From: Thermophilibacter gallinarum
Lineage (GTDB): Bacteria > Actinomycetota > Coriobacteriia > Coriobacteriales > Atopobiaceae
NCBI RefSeq assembly: GCF_014982725.1
Contig: NZ_JADCJZ010000001.1
Span: 434,001 to 498,000 of the forward strand
Length of the DNA stretch: 64,000 bases
Direction: 5' to 3'
Shown here piece after piece: positions 9,161-15,771 of the stretch (the first letter of the stretch is position 1; the number at the start of each line of letters is the position of its first letter). The notes below the pieces were generated by a model that saw only the letters and a list, made by a program, of their open reading frames with translations, was not told where the DNA came from and ran no database searches. The position numbers were made by a program, and so were the translations under genes.

Positions 9161-9955
9161 ATGGACATCGACTTTCACACGCACGGGAAGCTCGCCAAGT
9201 ACCTTGCCTTCTCGCCCGACTACACCGACTGGCTCTTCAACGAGGCCATAGAGGCGGGACTGGACGCCCTGTGTCTCACCGAGCACTTCAACACGCAGGG
9301 CTTCCACGACGTCTACTCCGACATCGTTGCGCGCTACTCGCGCGTGGGCGACGCCTTTGACGTGAATGGCCTGCTGGTCTTTCCCGGTATGGAGACGGAC
9401 GTGGCCGAGGGTGGTCACACACTGGCGCTCGGCCCCATGGAGGAGATCCTCGAGCTGAACGCGTGGCTCGAGCCGCACAAGGCAAAGGGACACTTTCTCC
9501 CCTTTGACGAACTCGAGGCCGAGGTCCACCGTCGCGGCCTGCGCTTTGGCGCGGCACACCCCTTTCGCGCGCCGGGCCACATCCCCGAGCTCGCCGACGA
9601 GCAGCTCTCGCGCCTCGACTTCATAGACCTTAACGGCAAGGACCTCGCGCGCGACCGCGAGCGCGCCGAGCGGCTCACGCACGGCCTCGGAGAGCGCCTG
9701 GGAATTCCCGTGATTTCCGGCAGCGACACGCACCAGGCGTTCCAGTATGGTTGCGTGGTCACGCGCATGGCGCGGCGCTGCACGACCTACGACGACCTCT
9801 TCGAACAGGTCGAGGCGGGAGAGTATGAGATCGTCCTTGCCGAGGACGCCGCCTTCCGCGTGAAGACCGCAGGCTATCTCAAGCGCGCCCTCAAGGAGAT
9901 CGATCGTCTCGGCGGGGACTACGTGGCTACGATCCTGGCCGGCCAGGCGCTCTAG
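9161..9955 (+). CDS. PHP-domain metal-dependent phosphoesterase
   Basis: 264 aa PHP-domain protein. The metal-binding set is complete: DFHTHGK at the N-terminus (His6, His8), CLTEHF, GMETDV, AAHPFR and SGSDTHQ near the C-terminus. Free-standing PHP proteins hydrolyse phosphate esters such as histidinol phosphate or nucleoside phosphates using two or three metal ions. The ATG follows the EcfT stop with no gap. Position in an uptake operon under an RpiR regulator suggests it acts on the imported compound or a derivative. Substrate is unknown; a histidinol phosphatase label would not be supported, since no histidine genes are nearby. Confidence 0.85.
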   Translation: MDIDFHTHGKLAKYLAFSPDYTDWLFNEAIEAGLDALCLTEHFNTQGFHDVYSDIVARYSRVGDAFDVNGLLVFPGMETDVAEGGHTLALGPMEEILELNAWLEPHKAKGHFLPFDELEAEVHRRGLRFGAAHPFRAPGHIPELADEQLSRLDFIDLNGKDLARDRERAERLTHGLGERLGIPVISGSDTHQAFQYGCVVTRMARRCTTYDDLFEQVEAGEYEIVLAEDAAFRVKTAGYLKRALKEIDRLGGDYVATILAGQAL

Positions 9956-9965
9956 GGGGGCACGC

Positions 9966-10790
9966 ATGTCACCGCTCTCGCTCTTCCGCGGCGACGTCTC
10001 TTACACCGAGGCGGAGCGCATGATCATGGACTTCATCGCCGCGTGTCCGGCGGAGTTTCTCGTCATGTCGATCCAACAGCTCTCGGCGCGGCTGGGCATC
10101 TCCGACGCCACGGTCTCGCGGTTTGCCCGACATGCGGGATTCAGGGACTTCAAGGAGCTCAGGTCCACGGTTGCGGCATCCACGCTCGGTCCGGCGGAGA
10201 AGATCCGGACGAGCATCGAGGGTGGCGCTTCGGCAAGCGCCTATCTCGAGGTTCAGCGTGCCAACCTCGCCCACACGATGGAGGCGATCGACGAGGAGGC
10301 CTTCAGTCGTGTCGCCGACGAGCTTGCCGCGGCGAGGAGGGTCCTGTTGCTGGGAAAGGGCGCCGCGTCGTGTTTGGTCGAGCTGCTCTCGTTCAGGCTC
10401 ATGCGGTTCGGGAAGCAGGTCGTGCGGCTTGCCCCGGGTTCGGATGTTGCCGAGGGGCTCGCGCTCGCCGACGACAGAACGGTGTTGGTCGCCTTTGGAT
10501 TCCAGCGCATGCCCGCTGAGGTCGAGGTGGCGATCGACCACGCCCGTGACGTCGGTGCCCGATCGGTGCTGTTCACAGGACGCCGCGTCCTGCCGTCTGA
10601 GCCAGCCGCCGACGTCACATTGACGGCCTACCGCGGCGATCCATGCGACTATCACTCGATGACGAGTGCCGTCGCTCTGGTGGATGCGCTGGTCGTTGCC
10701 GTTGCGGCACGGATGGGCGAGGAGGCGATCCGGCGTCTCGACGACCTCAGGGCGCTCAAGCGACGCAACGAGATGCGTCTGCCTCGCTAG
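9966..10790 (+). CDS. MurR/RpiR-family transcriptional regulator
   Basis: 274 aa. The N-terminal ~75 residues form the RpiR helix-turn-helix (SIQQLSARLGISDATVSRFA), and residues ~120-250 form a SIS sugar-phosphate-binding domain (VLLLGKGAASCLVEL). Such proteins bind phosphorylated sugars and control catabolic or uptake operons. It is the last gene of the ECF/PHP operon, 10 bases after the PHP stop with AGGGGGGCACGC before the ATG, and probably controls the operon through the palindromes at 5621-5660. It ends 30 bases from the convergent C39-like gene, with no evident terminator between them. Confidence 0.9.
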   Translation: MSPLSLFRGDVSYTEAERMIMDFIAACPAEFLVMSIQQLSARLGISDATVSRFARHAGFRDFKELRSTVAASTLGPAEKIRTSIEGGASASAYLEVQRANLAHTMEAIDEEAFSRVADELAAARRVLLLGKGAASCLVELLSFRLMRFGKQVVRLAPGSDVAEGLALADDRTVLVAFGFQRMPAEVEVAIDHARDVGARSVLFTGRRVLPSEPAADVTLTAYRGDPCDYHSMTSAVALVDALVVAVAARMGEEAIRRLDDLRALKRRNEMRLPR

Positions 10791-10820
10791 CTTCGGCGAG
10801 AAGGGCGCGCGGACGCGAGG

Positions 10821-11903
10821 CTACTCTTCGTCGGCCTTCGCGGCGCTTAGCTCGTAGAGCGTGTCGCCCCAGGAGGCCACGGTGGCGGGGTCCCAGGGGT
10901 GTGCGCTCACGTCGGGCGAGGTGGGGTCGTAGACCTTGAGCGAACCGTCGGCGTTGGTTCCCACGACTATGACCCAGTGCGGGGAGGCGGAGAGGGTGTC
11001 GGCCTTGGTCTCGATGAGCACGTAAACGCCGTCCTTTATGACCTGGGTGAGGTTGTCCTCCTTGGAGGTGTACGTGGAGCAGGCGAGGCCGAGGTCGCCG
11101 AGCGAATCGGTCAGGAAGCTTCCCGACAGGTAGGAGTCGCCGCTCGCCAGCTCCTTCTCGGTGACGGCCTGGGCGATCTTGTCGGGCGTCTGGTCGGCGG
11201 TCCCGGTGAGCGCCATGTGGGCCATCGAGAGGGCAACCGGGCCCGAGCCGGTCAGCGCGAGGGGACCGCCGGCGTAGTCGACGTTGCCCCAGCGGCCATC
11301 CCAGCAGACGAGCTGCGGGACCGTGCCCTTCTCGACGGTGTCCTCGTAGGGCTGCGCGGCCTTCTCGGCGTCCGGGTAAGCGGCGACGAAGTCGATGGCG
11401 GAGGGCTCGGAGAGCGCGAGCTCGAGAAGCCCCTGGTTCTCGTAGGCGCCAGCGTTGGCAGCGATCTGGGCGAGCTTCTCGCCCTGGTTGAGCTCGGTCG
11501 TGAAGGAGCTCGTGAGCTCCTCGGGGACGCCGGCGGCCACGCGGGCGTCGGCGGGGTTGGTCTCGCCGCCCTGGCCGGAGCTGCAGCTGCTCACGCAGCT
11601 CGAGATGCCGACCACGAGCAGGATGATGACGAGAAGGGCGATGGCCGCGAGGATGAGGAGCCGGCGGTTGGCGGTGAGCCGCCGCGCCCGGCCGCTCTGG
11701 AAGTTGATGCTGCGGGCGCGGAGCGGGTAGCCCGGGCCGGAGGAGCGGTGCGGGCCCTGGGCGCGCGACCTCGTCCCGCGCGGCCCGTGGTAGGTGCCCT
11801 GGGGCGTCACGCGGGGGCGGCCGCCCTGGGCGTGCGGGCGTGAGGGCCCCCTGAGCGAGCCGGAGTCCTGGCGGGGACGGCCGCCGTGATCGTTGTAGGT
11901 CAT
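10821..11903 (-). CDS. Membrane-anchored C39-like peptidase fold with Ser in place of catalytic Cys
   Basis: 360 aa. Residues 1-80 are Gly/Arg/Pro-rich and disordered, residues ~81-100 form one membrane helix, and the rest is extracellular. Residues ~195-350 match the Peptidase_C39_2 pattern: PQLVCWDGRWGNVDYAGG is the start, SASPHWVIVVG carries the catalytic His (His309) and VYDPTSP the Asp (Asp326). The expected GCGP motif with the nucleophilic Cys reads TGSGPVALSM, so Ser220 stands where Cys should be. The protein is probably a pseudoenzyme or a binding protein. GGAGGAG precedes the ATG. It is downstream of and co-oriented with the penicillin-binding protein, suggesting a cell-envelope role. 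Precise function is unknown. Confidence 0.72.
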   Translation of the reverse strand: MTYNDHGGRPRQDSGSLRGPSRPHAQGGRPRVTPQGTYHGPRGTRSRAQGPHRSSGPGYPLRARSINFQSGRARRLTANRRLLILAAIALLVIILLVVGISSCVSSCSSGQGGETNPADARVAAGVPEELTSSFTTELNQGEKLAQIAANAGAYENQGLLELALSEPSAIDFVAAYPDAEKAAQPYEDTVEKGTVPQLVCWDGRWGNVDYAGGPLALTGSGPVALSMAHMALTGTADQTPDKIAQAVTEKELASGDSYLSGSFLTDSLGDLGLACSTYTSKEDNLTQVIKDGVYVLIETKADTLSASPHWVIVVGTNADGSLKVYDPTSPDVSAHPWDPATVASWGDTLYELSAAKADEE

Positions 11904-11975
11904 AGCTCCTCCATGACGTGCGTTTCGCAGAAAGCCACTTATCGCATGATACGTCCCCGCGTGCCGCCAACGAAA

Positions 11976-12010
11976 GCGGGCGCCGCCCCCAATCGGGGAG
12001 CGGCGCCCGC
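11976..12010 (-). terminator. Terminator downstream of the penicillin-binding protein
   Basis: GCGGGCGCCGC (11976-11986) pairs with GCGGCGCCCGC (12000-12010), with an additional CCCC/GGGG pairing inside. Read on the minus strand it is followed by TTTCG. It separates the PBP gene from the C39-like gene. Confidence 0.7.
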
Positions 12011-12049
12011 GCAGCAGGGCCTATGTGCGGTTGGACCGGGTCAGGCGGT

Positions 12050-12167
12050 CTAGTTCTGGTTGCCCTCGGGTTGCTCGGGCTCGGGCTCGGGCTCCGGCTC
12101 GGGCTCGGGCTCCTCGGGACCGGGATCAGGATCGGGCTGGGGCTCCTCGGGCTCGGGATCGGGCTGC
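12050..12167 (-). other. Frame-shifted acidic tail of the penicillin-binding protein
   Basis: Directly after the PBP stop, the next frame on the minus strand stays open and reads PETEQPDPEPEEPQPDPDPG, then six Glu-Pro steps, ending EQPEGNQN and a TAG at 12050. This continues the Pro/Glu/Thr-rich composition of the PBP end. A one-base change at the C5 run near 12182 (minus strand) would join the two into one tail about 45 residues longer. It could be a real mutation, a slippage switch or a sequencing error. Confidence 0.65.
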
Positions 12168-14249
12168 TCAGTCTCGGGCGGGGGTCTCCTCCTCGGGCGG
12201 CGTCTCCGGCTCGGTTGTCGTCGTGGGCTCGTTGGTCTCGGGCGCCTCCTCCTCGGTCCTCTCCTCGTCGTCCTTCTCGGAGTTCGAGCCCTTGGAGGTG
12301 GCGAGGAAGGTCCAGGAGTTGTTGGGCTTGTACTCCGCCTTGTGGTCGGACTTGGGGAAGTCGCCTCGCTCGACCCCCTCGAGGGCGTCATCCATGAAGT
12401 TGCCCCAGATCGGAATCGCGGTGTTGGCGGTGGTCGCCACGGCGCCCTGGTAGCGGACGCTCTTACTGCTGGCGTTGGGGTTGCCGACCCACACCGCGCA
12501 GGAGATCTGCGGAGTGGCGCCGCAGAACCAGAGGTTGGACCAGTTCTCGGCGGTTCCGGTCTTGCCGAAGATTGGCTGGTCGTGGGTGAAGTAGCTCCTC
12601 ACGCTCGTGGCGCTGCCCTGCGTGACGACGGTCTTCAGGACCTCGATCGCGTCGGCGGCGATGGCGGAGTCGACGACCTGCTCGGAGGAGTCCTCGTGCT
12701 CGTAGACCACGTTGCCGTTGCGGTCCTCGATCCTGGTGATGGCGACGGGGTTGCGGTGCACGCCGCCGTTGGCAATCGTCGAGAAGGCCTCGGCCATCTC
12801 GAGCGGGGAGATGGGCGAGGTGCCCAGCGCCGAGGACAGGCCGGGCTCGATGGGGGAGTCGATGCCGAGCTTGGCCGCCATGTCGGCGACCTTGTCCATG
12901 CCGATGGCCTCCGCAACCTGGACGTAGCCGGTGTTGGAGGAGACGGCGGTCGCGCGCTGGAGCGTGATGACGCCGTAGCTGGCCTTGTAGATGTTGCTCG
13001 GGGCCCAGGTGGGCGTGACCTGGATCGTGGACGGGCAGTTGATCTTGGTGTTGGGGCTCATGCCCTCGTTCAGGGCGGCCATGAGCACGACCGCCTTGAA
13101 GCTGGAGCCGGTCTGGTTGCGGCTCGTGGCGAGGTTGATGGTGCTCTGGCCGGCCTCGGCGTCGTTTCCGTAGTTCGTGCCGCCCACCATGGCCACGATG
13201 TAGCCGTTTGAGTTGTCGATGGCGACGAGGGCGCCGTTCACGTCGTCGTTGTTGGCTGCCTCGATGCGGTTCTTGACGGCCTTCTCGGCGGCCTTCTGCA
13301 TGTCGGGGTCGAGCGTGGTGTAGACCTTGAGGCCGCCCTGGGCGATCGTGTCGGACGAGAAGTCCTGAAGCAGGAGGTTGCGCACGTAGTCGGTGAAGTA
13401 GGGGTACTTGCTGTCGGAGTCGGTGAGCTCGCCGGGGTTGAGCGGGATCTCCTCGGCGACGGTCGTGTCGTACTCCTCCTGGCTGATGTCGCCGGCCTCG
13501 AGCATGCGCGAGAGGACGAGGTTGCGGCGGCTCTTGCAGTTCTCGTAGTTGACGAAGGGGTCGTAGTACGTGGGGGAGTTGGGGATGCCCACGAGCGTGG
13601 CGGCCTCGTTCAGCGTGAGGTCGGTGGCGCTCTTGTTGAAGTAGGTGATCGAGGCAGCCTCGATGCCGTAGGCGCCGTTGCCGTAGTAGATGGTGTTGAG
13701 GTACATGCTGAGGATCTGGTCCTTGGTGTACGTCTTCTCCATCTGGATGGCGATGTAGGCCTCGCGGACCTTGCGGCGCAGCGAGTTCTCGAACTGCTCG
13801 TCGGAGAGGACCGTCCAGCGGACGAGCTGCTGGGTGATCGTGGAGCCGCCGCCCTGCTCGCCGCCGCCGAACACCTGGCCCACGGCCGCGCGGGCGATGC
13901 CCTCGGGGTCGACGCCGTTGTGCTGGTAGAAGCGCTTGTCCTCGGTGTCGATCGTGCCCTTCTTGACGTAGTCGGAGATCTGGTCGAGCTCGACCGAGCG
14001 ACGGTTCTGCAGGTAGTACGCCACGATCTCGTTGCCGTCGGCGTCGAAGACGCGCGTGGGCTCGGCCACGAGGAAGGCGTCGGCAGAGGTGTAGTCGGGC
14101 AGGTCCTCGAGCCAGGTGGAGACCACCGCTCCCAGCGAGAGGGCCAGCGTCACGCAGAGAAGCGCGATGAAGCCGAGCGCTCCCGCGAGGCTGAAGCCCA
14201 CGAAGTGGGTCTTCGAGTGCGACCGCGCCCGACGCGTTCTGATTCCCAT
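12168..14249 (-). CDS. Class A penicillin-binding protein (transglycosylase/transpeptidase)
   Basis: 693 aa. A basic cytoplasmic tail and one membrane helix (~25-48) are followed by the GT51 glycosyltransferase domain, with EDKRFYQHNGVDPEG and GGSTITQQLVR. The transpeptidase domain follows, with the active-site Ser in TGSSFKAVV, SSNTGYV as SxN, and FGKTGTAEN as KTG. It polymerises and cross-links peptidoglycan outside the membrane. The extreme C-terminus (EEDEERTEEEAPETNEP and on) is a disordered Pro/Glu/Thr tail that ends abruptly at 12168; the reading continues in another frame (12050-12167). AGGAGTGATAG precedes the ATG. It is transcribed divergently from tyrS. Confidence 0.95.
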   Translation of the reverse strand: MGIRTRRARSHSKTHFVGFSLAGALGFIALLCVTLALSLGAVVSTWLEDLPDYTSADAFLVAEPTRVFDADGNEIVAYYLQNRRSVELDQISDYVKKGTIDTEDKRFYQHNGVDPEGIARAAVGQVFGGGEQGGGSTITQQLVRWTVLSDEQFENSLRRKVREAYIAIQMEKTYTKDQILSMYLNTIYYGNGAYGIEAASITYFNKSATDLTLNEAATLVGIPNSPTYYDPFVNYENCKSRRNLVLSRMLEAGDISQEEYDTTVAEEIPLNPGELTDSDSKYPYFTDYVRNLLLQDFSSDTIAQGGLKVYTTLDPDMQKAAEKAVKNRIEAANNDDVNGALVAIDNSNGYIVAMVGGTNYGNDAEAGQSTINLATSRNQTGSSFKAVVLMAALNEGMSPNTKINCPSTIQVTPTWAPSNIYKASYGVITLQRATAVSSNTGYVQVAEAIGMDKVADMAAKLGIDSPIEPGLSSALGTSPISPLEMAEAFSTIANGGVHRNPVAITRIEDRNGNVVYEHEDSSEQVVDSAIAADAIEVLKTVVTQGSATSVRSYFTHDQPIFGKTGTAENWSNLWFCGATPQISCAVWVGNPNASSKSVRYQGAVATTANTAIPIWGNFMDDALEGVERGDFPKSDHKAEYKPNNSWTFLATSKGSNSEKDDEERTEEEAPETNEPTTTTEPETPPEEETPARD

Positions 14250-14368
14250 CTATCACTCCTTGTCCGGGACGTTCCGTCCACAGTCATTCGTCATTATACT
14301 ATGCTAGTTTGCTATGCCGCCGCCCGCGGGCGGTTTGGAGAGACGAAGACCCTGTGGAGGACAGAGAC

Positions 14369-15586
14369 TTGCTGCCAGTTGACGAACAGCTCAAGGTGAT
14401 CACGTCCGGCACGATGCAGATCGTGCCGCTGGAGGAGCTCAAGAAGAAGCTCGAGAAGGGCACGCCGCTCAACATCAAGCTCGGCGTCGACCCCACCAGC
14501 CCTGACCTGCACCTCGGCCACGCGGTGCCGCTGCGCAAGATGCGCCAGTTCCAGGACCTCGGCCACAGCGTGACGCTCATCATCGGCAACGGCACGGCGC
14601 TCATCGGCGACCCGTCCGGCCGTGACTCCACCCGCCCGCCCCTCACCGAGGAGCAGGTCGAGGCCAACGCCCAGACCTACGTCGAGCAGGCCATGAAGGT
14701 GCTCGACCCTGAGAAGACCACGGTCCTGCACAACGGCGAGTGGCTCAAGGGCCTGAACCTCGCCGAGATGCTCAAGATCATGAGCCAGTTCAACGTGGCC
14801 CGCATCCTCGAGCGCGAGGACTTCCACAACCGCTACACCGAGGGCAAGTCCATCGGTCTGCACGAGTTCATCTACCCGGTGCTCCAGGCCTACGACTCCG
14901 TGGTCATCAAGGCCGACCTCGAGATGGGCGGCAACGACCAGATCTTCAACCTCCTCGCCGGCCGCGACCTCATGCGCGCCATGGGCATGGAGCCGCAGGT
15001 GGCCCTCACGATGCCGCTTCTGGTGGGCACCGACGGCCACAAGAAGATGTCCAAGAGCTACGGCAACTACGTGGGCCTCACCGACGAGCCGGCCGACATG
15101 TACGGCAAGGTCATGTCCATCACCGACGAGCTGGTGCCGCTCTACTGGCGCCTGTGCTCCACGGCCGACATGGACAAGCTCGACGCCATCGACGCCGCGT
15201 TCGCGGACGGCTCCGCCGACCCGTACGCGCTCAAGCGCGAGCTGGCCGCCAACATCGTGGACCTCTACCACGGCGAGGGTGCCGGCGCCGCGGCGAGCGC
15301 CGCCTTCGACGCGCAGTTCAAGCGCGCCGAGGCCCCCGAGGACATGCCGGAGTTCCCCGTGAGCGTGGCCGAGGTCAACGACGAGGGCAAGGTCTACCTG
15401 GGCAAGCTCCTCGTGGAGGTGGGCATCGCCAAGTCCGCCGGCGAGGCGCGCCGCCTCGTGGACGGCGGCGGCGTCAAGATCAACGGCGAGGCCGTGGCGC
15501 CCAAGTGCTACAACGTGGAGGCGTCGCTCTTCTCGGCCGGCACGACGGTCCAGTCCGGCAAGAAGCGCTGGGCGCGTCTGGTCTAG
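14369..15586 (+). CDS. tyrS: Tyrosyl-tRNA synthetase
   Basis: 405 aa class I aminoacyl-tRNA synthetase that charges tRNA-Tyr. The HIGH motif is HLGH (in PDLHLGHAVPLRK), the KMSKS loop is KKMSKSYGN, and an S4 RNA-binding domain occupies the last ~65 residues (GKLLVEVGIAKSAGEARRLV). Length fits the TyrRS branch with about 400-420 residues. The chosen start is the TTG at 14369, 8 bases after GGAGG (14356-14360), giving MLPVDEQLKVI; an in-frame GTG at 14354 overlaps that ribosome site. The divergent gap to the PBP gene holds an AT-rich TATACT (near 14295) that could be a -10 element. No T-box leader is visible. Confidence 0.94.
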   Translation: MLPVDEQLKVITSGTMQIVPLEELKKKLEKGTPLNIKLGVDPTSPDLHLGHAVPLRKMRQFQDLGHSVTLIIGNGTALIGDPSGRDSTRPPLTEEQVEANAQTYVEQAMKVLDPEKTTVLHNGEWLKGLNLAEMLKIMSQFNVARILEREDFHNRYTEGKSIGLHEFIYPVLQAYDSVVIKADLEMGGNDQIFNLLAGRDLMRAMGMEPQVALTMPLLVGTDGHKKMSKSYGNYVGLTDEPADMYGKVMSITDELVPLYWRLCSTADMDKLDAIDAAFADGSADPYALKRELAANIVDLYHGEGAGAAASAAFDAQFKRAEAPEDMPEFPVSVAEVNDEGKVYLGKLLVEVGIAKSAGEARRLVDGGGVKINGEAVAPKCYNVEASLFSAGTTVQSGKKRWARLV

Positions 15587-15610
15587 GACTGCGGATCCCG
15601 CCGCTGCGCG

Positions 15611-15742
15611 CAAACTCTGGCGTATGCGAAAGCGCTCCGGGGTCGAAGGTGATTTCGTGTTCTATATCTACAGCTAGATTGGGCGCGCCGTCCTTCTCGA
15701 CATCCAAAGGGGACGGTGCGCTCTCGCATACGCCAGAGTTTG
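15611..15742. repeat. 132-bp element with 25-base inverted arms
   Basis: The arms at 15611-15635 and 15718-15742 match at 24 of 25 positions when one is reversed (starting CAAACTCTGGCGTATGCG). They enclose 82 bases without coding sense, including CGTCCTTCTCGAC, one of the window's recurrent motifs. It fills the gap between tyrS and the U32 gene. Arms this long with so large a centre are not a terminator; compare 44282-44429 and 56871-57023. Confidence 0.8.
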
Positions 15743-15771
15743 AAGGCCATGAGTTCCGAAGGGCGGCGCAG

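Noticed and set aside
14740-15771. Extended start of the U32 gene running back through tyrS
   Set aside because: That part of the frame lies over tyrS, has Arg/Gly/Pro-rich text, and the U32 domain begins right after the ATG at 15772.
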